Below, piece after piece: positions 1 to 9,011 of a stretch of DNA of 64,000 bases (position 1 is its first letter; every line of letters starts with the position of its first letter). Below the pieces are notes generated by a model. That model saw only the letters and a list, made by a program, of their open reading frames with translations, searched no databases and was not told where the DNA came from. Both the position numbers and the translations under genes were made by a program. The stretch is from Pseudoalteromonas luteoviolacea S2607. Lineage in GTDB: Bacteria; Pseudomonadota; Gammaproteobacteria; Enterobacterales; Alteromonadaceae. The stretch lies in the NCBI RefSeq assembly GCF_001625575.1, contig NZ_AUXV01000018.1:1-64000 (forward strand), given 5' to 3'.

Positions 1-44
1 AAGAGGTTAGGGTGAAGAGGTCTGCGACTTTTAAAATGGCTTAT

Positions 45-188
45 TTCACCTTGCGCAAAAGTCACGCCCTTCGGCCATGATTTCGCACTTAATTCACCTT
101 GCGCCAAAGTTACGCCCTTCGGCCATGATTTCGCACTTAATTCACCTTGCGCCAAAGTTACGTCCTTCGGCCATGATTTTGCACCTTA
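45..188. repeat. Three tandem copies of a 48-bp unit
   Basis: Three head-to-tail copies start at 45, 93 and 141, each beginning TTCACCTTGCGC and containing CCTTCGGCCATGATTT. The middle copy matches the first with a few changes; the third has a few T/C changes and decays at its end. There are no spacers between units, so this is not CRISPR. The array ends just before the promoter of the TetR gene. An open frame runs through it, but only because 48 is a multiple of three. Confidence 0.9.
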
Positions 189-191
189 TAC

Positions 192-234
192 TTGACCGCA
201 AAATGTATTGCGCTATTATAAACCGAACGTTCGT
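192..234 (+). promoter_or_regulatory. Promoter with palindromic operator for the TetR gene
   Basis: A sigma-70-like promoter can be read as TTGACC (192-197), a 16-bp spacer and TATTAT (214-219). Immediately after the -10 lies a perfect 10-bp palindrome CGAACGTTCG (224-233), placed where a bound repressor would block transcription. TetR regulators usually bind such palindromes in front of their own genes, so autoregulation is inferred. A GAGG ribosome site follows before the start at 252. Confidence 0.6.
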
Positions 235-251
235 TCTTTTTTTGAGGCGGT

Positions 252-842
252 ATGGGTAAAGGTAAACAAACAAAGCAGCAGATTTTAGCGAAGGGCCTTG
301 AGCTCGCGTCTGAAACTGGCTTGAATGATTTAACAATCGGCGTGCTCGCCACGGCAACGGGCATGTCAAAGTCTGGGCTGTTTGGGCATTTCAACTCAAA
401 AGAAACCTTGCAATTAGAGGTGCTTGAGTATGCAGCAGAACGATTTCGCGAGCATGTGGTACTTGCCTGTGACAAAGATATTCGCGGTATCACCAAGTTG
501 AACCAGCTCACGCAAAACTGGCTGAACTGGTACCAACCAGATGCCGTTACTTGCATATTTATGAATGCGTCGATTGAGTTTGATGATCAACCCGGCGCGA
601 TTAGAGATCATATTGAATCAACACTCACTAATTGGCTGAGCTATTTGCAGCATATTGTTTCTCAAGCAATTGCAGATGGTGAACTTCAGCCAGACACCAG
701 CCCGCAGCAATTTGTATTTGAGCTCTACTCACTCTACTTAGGGAGTCAGAGTTTACGTTGGCTGAGTCTTGAAGACGACAGCCGCAGTCGTTTTAAATCT
801 GGTTTTAATTCACTTTTAGCAAAGTATGGAGTTAGCAACTAA
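252..842 (+). CDS. TetR/AcrR family transcriptional regulator
   Basis: A 196-aa protein. The N-terminal third (about residues 8-55) is a TetR-type helix-turn-helix: the segment with LNDLTIGVLATATGMSKSG followed by LFGHFNSKE is the usual recognition helix and its following helix. The C-terminal region is the variable ligand and dimer domain. The start at 252 is supported by GAGG a few bases upstream and by the palindrome in the promoter. Its stop overlaps the start of the next gene in TAATG, so the two are translationally coupled and the hydrolase is the probable regulated partner. The ligand is unknown. Confidence 0.9.
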   Translation: MGKGKQTKQQILAKGLELASETGLNDLTIGVLATATGMSKSGLFGHFNSKETLQLEVLEYAAERFREHVVLACDKDIRGITKLNQLTQNWLNWYQPDAVTCIFMNASIEFDDQPGAIRDHIESTLTNWLSYLQHIVSQAIADGELQPDTSPQQFVFELYSLYLGSQSLRWLSLEDDSRSRFKSGFNSLLAKYGVSN

Positions 843-1687
843 TGAGTAGCAAAATCTATTTTTCAGACAGTAATAGCAAGAAGTCTATGAGCTACCTGCT
901 AACACGCGGTGTTTCGTCTTTAATGGCAAAAGTCGCACCTAACACCAGTATGAAAGCGACGCGAAAGCTGCTTTTGACTCCTCAAGCTAATCGTAAAGCC
1001 GTGCCATTACCTGAATCTATGCGAGTGACTCAGGTCGATTCACAATATGGTGCACTGAATGTTGTTGAAGCTGGAGAAGGGCCGACCGTCATTTTTACCC
1101 ATGGTTGGTCTGGGAGCGTCACTCAGTTTTATCCACTGATGCAAAAAGTGGTGGAACGAGGGTTTTCAGTTGTGGGTTTTGATCATTATGGGCATGGCAA
1201 AAGTGCAGGGCGTTTTGCTAACCTTCCTTTGTTCATCAAAGGCCTTAAAACAGTACTCGCAGCTTATGAACACCGTGATGTTAAAGGCATAGTAAGTCAC
1301 TCTATGGGCACTATTGGTGCGCTAAATGCAACCCAAGGTGCACGTCATGTTCTAATCGCCCCGACATTTGATTTTTACAATTCATTTCAGCATCGAATTT
1401 TATCTACGGGGCTTACCAGCAAACTGTTTGAAAAACTGTTGAATGAAGTAGAAACCGAACATGAAATGGTATTCAAAGATTTACAACCTGAATTGCATAT
1501 GGAAAAACAAGGGCAGTTGTTGGTTGTTCATGATCAAGACGATAAATATGCACCATATAGCCACACTCAAAAGCAGGTAGAATTGCACCAACACGCAAGC
1601 CTATCAACGACTTTAGGGCAGGGCCATGGCCGGATCATTAACAGTGCGCAAACTTGGCAGGCCGTAGAGCAACTAGTAGGCATTTAA
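842..1687 (+). CDS. Alpha/beta hydrolase
   Basis: A 281-aa protein with the alpha/beta-hydrolase fold. Visible landmarks are the oxyanion region HGWSGS, the DHYGHGKSAG loop, the nucleophile elbow SHSMG with Ser as nucleophile, the acid in VVHDQDDKYAP and the final catalytic His in GQGHGR. The elbow starts with Ser rather than the usual Gly of GxSxG, a tolerated but less common variant. There is no signal peptide, so it is probably cytoplasmic. It overlaps the upstream TetR gene by one base, suggesting it processes the regulator's ligand or a related ester or lipid. The substrate cannot be told from sequence. Confidence 0.88.
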   Translation: MSSKIYFSDSNSKKSMSYLLTRGVSSLMAKVAPNTSMKATRKLLLTPQANRKAVPLPESMRVTQVDSQYGALNVVEAGEGPTVIFTHGWSGSVTQFYPLMQKVVERGFSVVGFDHYGHGKSAGRFANLPLFIKGLKTVLAAYEHRDVKGIVSHSMGTIGALNATQGARHVLIAPTFDFYNSFQHRILSTGLTSKLFEKLLNEVETEHEMVFKDLQPELHMEKQGQLLVVHDQDDKYAPYSHTQKQVELHQHASLSTTLGQGHGRIINSAQTWQAVEQLVGI

Positions 1688-1771
1688 TACTTTGATTGAA
1701 TTGCAATTACCGAGCAATGTTTGGCAAGATAGGCTAAATTTAAGTAAATCTGAATTTAACGATTAGTACTT

Positions 1772-2989
1772 ATGGCTAAATACTGCTTGGTTGTGCTTTG
1801 GTTGTGTTTTTCGGCGTACGCGCTCGGTGAGAGTAAAAACTTACCCACGATTCATGTGTATCATGACTCTGATTACAGCACGCACAAAGCGTCTGCAGTC
1901 GCGATTAAAATGGGCTTTTTAACGGCACTGAGCGAAGTTGATAAGCAAGTTCAAGGATTCGAAATAAAATTACTGTCGAAGGATCATCGTGGCAATAGTA
2001 ATCGCAGCTTTTTGCATTTCAAACGGTTTTTAAAAGACCCTTCAGCTTTGTTTGTGTTAGGCGGTTTACATTCACCTCCTTACATTAAATATCGAGCGTT
2101 TATTAATAAAAATGAGATACCCTTATTGGTGCCTTGGGCAGCTGGCGGCCCGATCACTCGGTATGACCAAGGTGAAAACTGGGTATATCGACTGTCCGTT
2201 GATGATACGAAAGCTGGCCCGAAGCTGGTTGAGTTTGCAACAGCCCGATCATGTAAAAAACCCCACCTATTTTTGGAGCGCACTCCATGGGGTAAATCAA
2301 ATTATAAGTCCATTGGTAAGGCGATGAATAACGAACAGCCTGACGTGATTTGGTTTGATTGGGGCATGAAGGCGAGCAGCGCAAAAATACACATTCGAGA
2401 AATGCTGGCAAAAGACAGTGACTGCTTGTTATTTGTCGGCAACTCCATAGAAGGCAAGCAGCTCATCAGCGCAATGGCTGACTACCCAAATGATCAACGA
2501 TTACCCATAATTAGCCACTGGGGGATCACCGGTGGTGACTTCTTCTCTAAAGCAAAAGTAGATCTCGCATCCGGTATCGACTTACATTTTATCCAAAGCT
2601 GTTTTTCGTTTCAGCATCGGCCAATGTCTGATTACGCCCAACAAGTGTGGCAACGGGCTAAAACACTGTTTCCAGACGAATTCGCGGAGCGAGACTTTTT
2701 GTTTGCCCCAACCGGTTTCATCCATGGTTACGACTTAGGCAAAGTGTCTTTGGCTGCGATGGCGCAGATAAAATTGACCGGCGATATGGAAAGGGATCGT
2801 ATCGCTTTTAAAGACTCTCTCGAAAACTTAACTACACCAGTCACTGGTTTGATTAAAACGTATAAAAAGCCATTTTCTAAATGGAGTTCAAACGATCCTG
2901 ATGCACATGAAGCTCTAGGATTAAAAGATCTTTGTATGGCTTATTTCCAGTCAAATGGAAGCACTAAAGTGCTGGTGGATAATTCATGA
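1772..2989 (+). CDS. Periplasmic ABC-type solute-binding protein, probable sensor partner
   Basis: A 405-aa protein starting with a short signal peptide (hydrophobic CLVVLWLCFSAYA, then ALGES as a likely cleavage site). The body resembles the Leu/Ile/Val-type periplasmic binding fold (Peripla_BP_6): an N-terminal lobe with FVLGGLHSPPYI and PLLVPWAAGGPIT, then a second lobe. No permease or ATPase genes are adjacent. Its end overlaps the next gene, a hybrid histidine kinase, by the four bases ATGA. This coupling suggests it captures a ligand and presents it to the kinase rather than serving transport. The ligand is not identifiable. Confidence 0.8.
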   Translation: MAKYCLVVLWLCFSAYALGESKNLPTIHVYHDSDYSTHKASAVAIKMGFLTALSEVDKQVQGFEIKLLSKDHRGNSNRSFLHFKRFLKDPSALFVLGGLHSPPYIKYRAFINKNEIPLLVPWAAGGPITRYDQGENWVYRLSVDDTKAGPKLVEFATARSCKKPHLFLERTPWGKSNYKSIGKAMNNEQPDVIWFDWGMKASSAKIHIREMLAKDSDCLLFVGNSIEGKQLISAMADYPNDQRLPIISHWGITGGDFFSKAKVDLASGIDLHFIQSCFSFQHRPMSDYAQQVWQRAKTLFPDEFAERDFLFAPTGFIHGYDLGKVSLAAMAQIKLTGDMERDRIAFKDSLENLTTPVTGLIKTYKKPFSKWSSNDPDAHEALGLKDLCMAYFQSNGSTKVLVDNS

Positions 2990-5900
2990 GAGGTTGGCTG
3001 AAAAAGGTCTTTAGCATGTCGTCAGACAAAGCTTTTTATGCCTTTTTGCTGTGCAGTTTAGTATTGTCGATCGTTATCAGTTTGGCACTGGTTGGCACGC
3101 GTGCAAATAGCTCTGTAAAAGAGTTGCAAGTCCAAGCTCGGCAAACTGAGGCGAAGCTTGCAGTCAGTAACCTAGGGCAGTTTATTTCCACCCGCCTTAT
3201 TCTTCTTAAAGACTTAGCAAAAATTCCTATGCTCTCCAATGCCGTCATGGGCAGTGACATTTCTAGAGCTTCGTTATCTGACTTTTTAAAAGAGTATAAA
3301 GTGCTGGGCTCTCATGCCCCGTTGCATCTATACAATATCCTTTCAGAGCAGGTATTTACTAATTCACCTCTTGAAAATCAAAATTTCAATAACGAACCTT
3401 GGTTGGATCAATTGCTTTTGGGGGAGCTGGGACAGGCTGTTGCGCTGAAATATGACGGCGAGCAGTTTGTATTTGTGATTGCAGTGCCCATTGAGTACAA
3501 CGGCTTTACCGAAGGAGTCTTAATCTCAGAGTTTAAAACGGATTTGACGTCTTTAATTGCTATCGATATGGGACAAACAGAACTCGTCGTTGATTTGTCT
3601 GGTCAGTGGGTTAAATACAGTAATGCGGATGAAAATCTGACCTATTTTGAGCTGTACAAAAGCACCTTAGTCGACACAGACATAGCCATTAAGTTTTATA
3701 TAGATCAGCAAATCATTGAAAACAGCGTTAACACCTTTATCTTGGCGATTGCCAAAGCGGTGGTAATAAGCCTGTTGTTATCGTTTTTACTGTTATTCTT
3801 TTTTGGTCGGCAGTTACTGCTTAACCCATTTAAACAACTACAGCTTTCACAAAAAGCCATCGAAAAAAGCGAAGAGCGTTTTAAATTGGCCATTAAAGGC
3901 AGTAACGATGGGATCTGGGATTGGGACATTGAACGCGGCGGTATGTTTTATTCTCCTAGATTTAGAGAACTACTGGGTTACAAAGGAGATGATTTAGTTG
4001 GGTTTCCAGATGCGTTCGAAAGTCTCGAAAAGCACGTCCACCCAGAAGATAAATCCAATACTTTTGGTGCTTTAAATACGCATTTAGATACCGGAGCTGT
4101 GTTTGATGTTGAATTTAGAATGAGAAACGAAAGCGGCGACTTTCGATTTTATCGTTCTAAAGGCTTAGCTCTTCGAAATAGTGACAACAAAGCAATTCGT
4201 ATGTCGGGGTCGTTGACTGACATCACAGATCAAAAAATGTATCACGAAGCGTTGAAACAAGCGAAAGAGCACAATGATCTGCTGGCCTATGCCATTGAGT
4301 CATGTGATGTGGGTATTGTGATAACCGATGCCCATAAAAAAGATATGCCACTTAGCTTTATTAACTCTGCGTTTAAGCGCATTACAGGTTATGACGACAG
4401 TGTACTTGGTAGAAATTGCCGATTCTTGCAAGGCGAACAGACGTCGAGCGCAGCGCTTGAATCGATAAGAGATGCGATACAAAATCAAAAACCGCACCGC
4501 GAGAAAATCCTAAATTATCGCAAAAATGGCGAGACGTTTTGGAACAACATGCATATAGGCCCAGTGCTTGATGAGCATAAACGCTTGATAGCCTATGTGG
4601 GGATTCTTCAGGACATCACCGAGCAGATCCGCCAACAAAAAGCGTTGGCAGATGCAAAAGTTGAAGCAGAACAGGCAAGTGAAGCAAAAAGCGCATTTTT
4701 AGCGTCTATGAGCCATGAAATCAGGACGCCAATGAATGGGGTGTTAGGGATGCTAAACCTAATGTTAAATAGCCCGCTTGATGATGAACAAAAGCACAGA
4801 GCACAGCTCGCAATGAACAGCGCTAATTCGTTGCTTAACCTCATTAACGACATTCTGGACTTTTCTAAGGTTGACGCTGGCAAAATGGAATTGGAGCTAC
4901 TTGATTTTGATCTAAGAGAATTATTTGGTGATTTCTCTGAGTCTGCGGCGCTTCAAGCTCAGCGTAAAGGCATCGAGTTAGTTCTGGATATCGTAAAAGT
5001 CGAAAGCTCCGTAGTTAAAGGCGATCCAAGTCGGTTGCGGCAGGTATTGTCTAATCTAGTCGGTAATGCGATTAAATTTACCGAAGAAGGTGAGATCATT
5101 ATCAAGGCAGAGCTGACCAAGTACGACGATAAACTCAGGCTTGATTGCTCTGTAATAGACTCAGGTATAGGTATTCCGCTGTCTAAACAACACAAACTAT
5201 TCGAAACATTTTCTCAGGTTGACTCATCTACAACAAGAAAATACGGCGGTACAGGCCTTGGGTTGTCTATCGTTAAAAAGCTCTGTGAGCTGATGGGGGG
5301 AAGTATCGGCGTACGAAGCGACGAGGGTAGGGGCAGCGAGTTTTACTTCAATATTGCGCTCGACGTGGGTGAACAAAATAACCAGCACTTGCCTAATTTC
5401 GATATCAGCAAACTCGAACTGTTGATTGTCGATGATAACCAAACAAACCGCACGGTGTTGCGTGAGCAACTGCAGTTATGGGGCGCCAAAGTTACTGAGG
5501 CTGCCTCGGCAATCGAGGCCCTTTCACAGTGTGAAGCGCGCCTTAAACACCCCACTAAAAAACTGTTTGATATTGCTTTGCTCGACATGCAAATGCCAGT
5601 GATGGATGGCGCGAAACTTGGCAGCGAGATGCAAAAGGATGCGAGATTAAAGAGCATCAAACTCATTATGATGACATCGATGGGGCACCAAGGTGATGCC
5701 GCATTTTTTGCCAAACGCGGGTTCTCGGGTTATTTTCCAAAGCCAGCCACGACCTCTGATTTACACAATGCACTGTCTGTTGTCGGTGAGGGTGGAGAAG
5801 CACTCGCAAATGCTAAGCCGATTGTTACGTCACATTACTTAAAATCATTCAAAGAGTCAGAGTCTGCTGACGACATTGTGTGGGATCCACAGCCACGCAT

Positions 5901-6309
5901 TTTGCTCGCGGAAGATAATCATGTAAACCAGATTGTCACCACCAGTATGCTGAAAAAGCTTGGTATTGATTTTGTTGATGTGGTTGCCAATGGCCGAGAA
6001 GCACTCACAACACTCAGACATTGCCAGCACTCTTCTCCATATTGTTTAGTTTTAATGGATTGCCAAATGCCAGAAATGGATGGGTATATCGCAACACAGT
6101 CCATTAGAAATGGTCAAGCAGGTGAAGAAAACAAGCACATTACCGTGATTGCGTTGACGGCCAATGCCATGAGTGGCGACGAGAAAAAGTGCCGAGATGC
6201 GGGGATGGATGACTATCTTACCAAACCGATACAGCCAGCAACGTTGCTTAATTGCTTAAAAGACTATTTAGCACACAAAGTTGTTAAATCAGACGTCACT
6301 CAAGAGTAA
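2986..6309 (+). CDS. Hybrid sensor histidine kinase with two PAS and two receiver domains
   Basis: An 1107-aa inner-membrane kinase. Order of domains: membrane helix at about 18-38; a periplasmic sensor of about 200 residues; a second helix at about 250-275; PAS at about 295-415 and again at 425-545; HisKA with phospho-His in SHEIRTPMNG (near 575); an HATPase domain with N box NLVGNAIKF and glycine boxes DSGIGIP and GGTGLGLSI; receiver 1 from about 811 (LLIVDDN, acceptor in DMQMPVMDG); receiver 2 from about 971 (ILLAEDN, acceptor in DCQMPEMDG). No Hpt domain is present, so phosphate must pass to a separate Hpt protein. It is ATGA-coupled to the upstream binding protein, which is probably its periplasmic input. 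Confidence 0.93.
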   Translation: MRGWLKKVFSMSSDKAFYAFLLCSLVLSIVISLALVGTRANSSVKELQVQARQTEAKLAVSNLGQFISTRLILLKDLAKIPMLSNAVMGSDISRASLSDFLKEYKVLGSHAPLHLYNILSEQVFTNSPLENQNFNNEPWLDQLLLGELGQAVALKYDGEQFVFVIAVPIEYNGFTEGVLISEFKTDLTSLIAIDMGQTELVVDLSGQWVKYSNADENLTYFELYKSTLVDTDIAIKFYIDQQIIENSVNTFILAIAKAVVISLLLSFLLLFFFGRQLLLNPFKQLQLSQKAIEKSEERFKLAIKGSNDGIWDWDIERGGMFYSPRFRELLGYKGDDLVGFPDAFESLEKHVHPEDKSNTFGALNTHLDTGAVFDVEFRMRNESGDFRFYRSKGLALRNSDNKAIRMSGSLTDITDQKMYHEALKQAKEHNDLLAYAIESCDVGIVITDAHKKDMPLSFINSAFKRITGYDDSVLGRNCRFLQGEQTSSAALESIRDAIQNQKPHREKILNYRKNGETFWNNMHIGPVLDEHKRLIAYVGILQDITEQIRQQKALADAKVEAEQASEAKSAFLASMSHEIRTPMNGVLGMLNLMLNSPLDDEQKHRAQLAMNSANSLLNLINDILDFSKVDAGKMELELLDFDLRELFGDFSESAALQAQRKGIELVLDIVKVESSVVKGDPSRLRQVLSNLVGNAIKFTEEGEIIIKAELTKYDDKLRLDCSVIDSGIGIPLSKQHKLFETFSQVDSSTTRKYGGTGLGLSIVKKLCELMGGSIGVRSDEGRGSEFYFNIALDVGEQNNQHLPNFDISKLELLIVDDNQTNRTVLREQLQLWGAKVTEAASAIEALSQCEARLKHPTKKLFDIALLDMQMPVMDGAKLGSEMQKDARLKSIKLIMMTSMGHQGDAAFFAKRGFSGYFPKPATTSDLHNALSVVGEGGEALANAKPIVTSHYLKSFKESESADDIVWDPQPRILLAEDNHVNQIVTTSMLKKLGIDFVDVVANGREALTTLRHCQHSSPYCLVLMDCQMPEMDGYIATQSIRNGQAGEENKHITVIALTANAMSGDEKKCRDAGMDDYLTKPIQPATLLNCLKDYLAHKVVKSDVTQE

Positions 6310-6379
6310 GTAAAAAATAAATGGCTAATTGACGGCGAATTTGGCATATTAGTACTGTTCAAATATACAGGTTTTTGCC

Positions 6380-8530
6380 GTGAAAACATTGCCAGAAAAA
6401 TACTATCTTACTCATTTCTTTGAGCTGTTACGTTATATTGAGCAAACGAGTCTTCATTTACTCAATCACGAACAAAGAGCAAAGTTAGATGCATTTAGGG
6501 CACTTGATGAGCAGTCCCAATGTTTATTGGTGCGCGTTATTAACCGCAAGCGTTTGTTTGTATGCCATGCCGACTTAGAATACAGTGAAATTACAGACTA
6601 TAACGCTGCTTTTAAGGCGCTGTATGACGCGGGTTGGCTCACTTTTGCAAAGCATTTTCAGCTGCCCTCGTTATTACTTCATGAGCTAAGCAAACCGCAA
6701 CTGCAGGCTCTTGTCGCTGAACAAGATTTACCTTCTCCCCCTGTAAAGTCCGCTAAAAAAGCGATTTGGCTTGAGTTTGTCACGGCGCATTTTGATAGCT
6801 TGGACGTATCTCAAAGTGAGTTATTTGGCAGATATTTCACGTCAGAATTCAACAACGATTTTGAGTACCTGTTGTTTTTGTTTTTTGGTAAGGCCACGGG
6901 CGTATTCGCCCAGTTTTCAATGCGTGACCTCGGGGTGATGGATACCCGTGGCGATCGAGCCCAAACCAATGCTCACTTTGACGACCTACAAGAGGCGCAA
7001 AGTGCTTTTTACTACAGCCGTTTGTACAGTGATTTGAAAACAATGACCGAGCAGGCTGCAATGGAGACGGCAAATACATTAATAAGCGAGCTTGCTGTTC
7101 CGGTAGTAGGTCAGCTCGCTCAGACTAAATTTGACCATCTATGCTATAAACTTGCCAACTTGGTGGCTGACAAAAACGTGCATTTAAGTGAGTCATTGTT
7201 GGTGTTAAGTGGGCACCCAAGCGCGCAGGAAAAGTATATTCGGTTACTCTACAGCCAAGGCGAACACGAACGCTGCGTACAACAAATAGAAAAAGTGATC
7301 GCATCGCCCAGTGATGAAAAGCTGCTGTTTTTTGCAGAAGACTTTTATCGGCTTAAGTTTACTAAAAAACGCACGTCAGCTTTGACTGACATGCTGCGTG
7401 AAAGCGGCCCTAAATTGTTTTTAGATGAAGCATACAAAGGCGATGTGGAACAGGGGCTAATCAATCAGTATGCAAGGCAGGGGGTGAACGCATTTCATTG
7501 CGAAAATATGCTTTGGCGCGCGCTATTTTGTTTAAGCTTTTGGCATGAGCTATTTGAAGACAGTCGAAATGCATTCTCAAATGAATTTGAAAGCACGCCT
7601 AAGTGCATCAAAAATAATACGTTTTATCGTGTATTTGAGGCAGAAATTGAACAGCGCTTGAGTACGTTTAATAGCAATGAAGCGTTACTTAATTGGCTAG
7701 TGAAACAAGCATCTGAGCACTTTGGCACACATTGTCGGATGATGCCGTGGCAGCCAGATATACTCACTTATTTGTTTGAGTTTGCTAAACACGCCCCAAT
7801 AAACGCAGTGTGCACTCACCTGAGAGCAATGAGTAAAGATTTTAATAATCTCAAAGATGGTTACCCAGACTTAATGGTGTTTGAAAAGGGGGTTAAGTTT
7901 GTCGAGGTGAAAGCACCGGGCGATAGCCTAAGGCGCAACCAACTGATCACGATTCAAAAGTTGATACACAGCGGTTTTAACGTGGACGTGCAGTCTGTAG
8001 AGTGGCGCGTTTCGCCAGAGCAGCCCTATGTGGTTGTCGACATAGAAACCACGGGCGGTAAAAAAGAGCACGACAAAATTACCGAAATTGCGATGATTAA
8101 GATACAAAATGGGCAAGTCATCGATCAATGGCAAAGTCTGATAAACCCTCAGCGTCGGGTTCCCAAATACATAACTGAGTTAACCGGTATCGACAACGAC
8201 ATGGTTGCAGACGCGCCCATTTTTAGCGAAGTGATTGACGACATAGATACCTTTACTCGAGATGCCATTTTCGTTGCGCACAATGTAAATTTTGATTTTG
8301 GCTTTATAAAAGCCGAGTTTGGGCGTTTAGAGCGTCCATTTCGCCGCGCCAAACTTTGTACTGTGCAACTTGGTAGAAAGTGGCTACCAGGACATGCTTC
8401 TTATTCACTGGGTAAGATTTGCCATGATTTATCTATTCCACTGACAGGCCATCACAGAGCGTACAATGACGCTGCGGCCACTGCGGTGCTATTTAATTTA
8501 ATAAACCAAAAGCGCATAGAGAACAATTGA
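6380..8530 (+). CDS. FAN1-like VRR-NUC nuclease fused to DnaQ-type 3'-5' exonuclease
   Basis: A 716-aa protein with a GTG start at 6380. The N-terminal part matches the FAN1-like layout: a winged-helix segment containing LLVRVINRKRLFVC and a helical TPR-like middle. At about residues 470-545 is a VRR-NUC PD-(D/E)xK nuclease with GYPDLMVF, then VEVKAPGDSLRRNQ. From about 549 to the end is a DEDDh exonuclease: VVVDIETTG (motif I), HNVNFDFGF (motif II) and GHHRAYNDAAA (motif III with His and Asp). FAN1 proteins cut branched and crosslinked DNA; DnaQ domains trim 3' ends. Ordinary bacterial FAN1 proteins end after VRR-NUC, so the C-terminal exonuclease is an addition. A role in crosslink or fork repair is inferred. 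Confidence 0.87.
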   Translation: MKTLPEKYYLTHFFELLRYIEQTSLHLLNHEQRAKLDAFRALDEQSQCLLVRVINRKRLFVCHADLEYSEITDYNAAFKALYDAGWLTFAKHFQLPSLLLHELSKPQLQALVAEQDLPSPPVKSAKKAIWLEFVTAHFDSLDVSQSELFGRYFTSEFNNDFEYLLFLFFGKATGVFAQFSMRDLGVMDTRGDRAQTNAHFDDLQEAQSAFYYSRLYSDLKTMTEQAAMETANTLISELAVPVVGQLAQTKFDHLCYKLANLVADKNVHLSESLLVLSGHPSAQEKYIRLLYSQGEHERCVQQIEKVIASPSDEKLLFFAEDFYRLKFTKKRTSALTDMLRESGPKLFLDEAYKGDVEQGLINQYARQGVNAFHCENMLWRALFCLSFWHELFEDSRNAFSNEFESTPKCIKNNTFYRVFEAEIEQRLSTFNSNEALLNWLVKQASEHFGTHCRMMPWQPDILTYLFEFAKHAPINAVCTHLRAMSKDFNNLKDGYPDLMVFEKGVKFVEVKAPGDSLRRNQLITIQKLIHSGFNVDVQSVEWRVSPEQPYVVVDIETTGGKKEHDKITEIAMIKIQNGQVIDQWQSLINPQRRVPKYITELTGIDNDMVADAPIFSEVIDDIDTFTRDAIFVAHNVNFDFGFIKAEFGRLERPFRRAKLCTVQLGRKWLPGHASYSLGKICHDLSIPLTGHHRAYNDAAATAVLFNLINQKRIENN

Positions 8531-8578
8531 TGAGATACCAAGCGTATTTTACGGCACAGCTCAAAGGAGAGAATCAAT

Positions 8579-8959
8579 TTGATAGTTAAGTCTTTTATCA
8601 TGTTTTTGGCCAAATGCGGCGTGATTGTGTCTTTATGCACACTTGGGGTGCTCATTTTACCCTTGATAGCGCAAGACATCAGTGTGCTTGGTGCAGTACT
8701 TGGCGGGCTGATATTTTCTAATCTATTGATGCTAATTGTTTTTTATAAAGACAAAGCCTACGCTAAACAAAATAAAGAGCGGGTTTCAGAAAGAACACTC
8801 GTGTTATTCTCAGCACTGGCGTTACATTGTTCAACACATTTGGTGATGTATATCACTCACCATAAAACCAATAAGGTGTCGTTTCAATTGAAACTATTAC
8901 TGGCTATCAGTATACAGGTGCTGTTGAGTACAGCTTGGTTTGTTCAGGTGTATATTTAA
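8579..8959 (+). CDS. DUF1294 family membrane protein
   Basis: A 126-aa protein with a TTG start preceded by AAAGGAGAG about eight bases upstream. The first half has two hydrophobic helices. The second half shows the DUF1294 signature in order: FYKDKAYA (DK-x-x-A), VSERTL (the R-x-x-E-x-x-L position, here shifted) and HHKTNKVSFQ (HKT-x-K-x-x-F), followed by a last membrane helix. Function is unknown for the family. It sits 48 bases after the nuclease gene and may be co-transcribed with it. Confidence 0.7.
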   Translation: MIVKSFIMFLAKCGVIVSLCTLGVLILPLIAQDISVLGAVLGGLIFSNLLMLIVFYKDKAYAKQNKERVSERTLVLFSALALHCSTHLVMYITHHKTNKVSFQLKLLLAISIQVLLSTAWFVQVYI

Positions 8960-8966
8960 GAGAACA

Positions 8967-8986
8967 GCTCCGACACAAGTCGGAGC
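8967..8986. terminator. Bidirectional hairpin between convergent genes
   Basis: A perfect 8-bp stem GCTCCGAC / GTCGGAGC with an ACAA loop lies between the end of the DUF1294 gene and the convergent transporter gene. A T-rich stretch is present on the minus-strand side only in weak form, so termination strength is uncertain. Confidence 0.6.
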
Positions 8987-9011
8987 CCAATAGACTTAAA
9001 AAATTATGAGG

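Noticed and set aside
45..188. CRISPR-like repeats
   Set aside because: Units are contiguous with no unique spacers and no cas genes are nearby.
77..259. Open frame through the 48-bp repeats
   Set aside because: It exists because the repeat length is divisible by three; there is no ribosome site and it runs into the TetR start region.
8530..8589. Possible 19-aa peptide overlapping the nuclease stop
   Set aside because: No ribosome site of its own; its 3' half covers the ribosome site and start of the DUF1294 gene.
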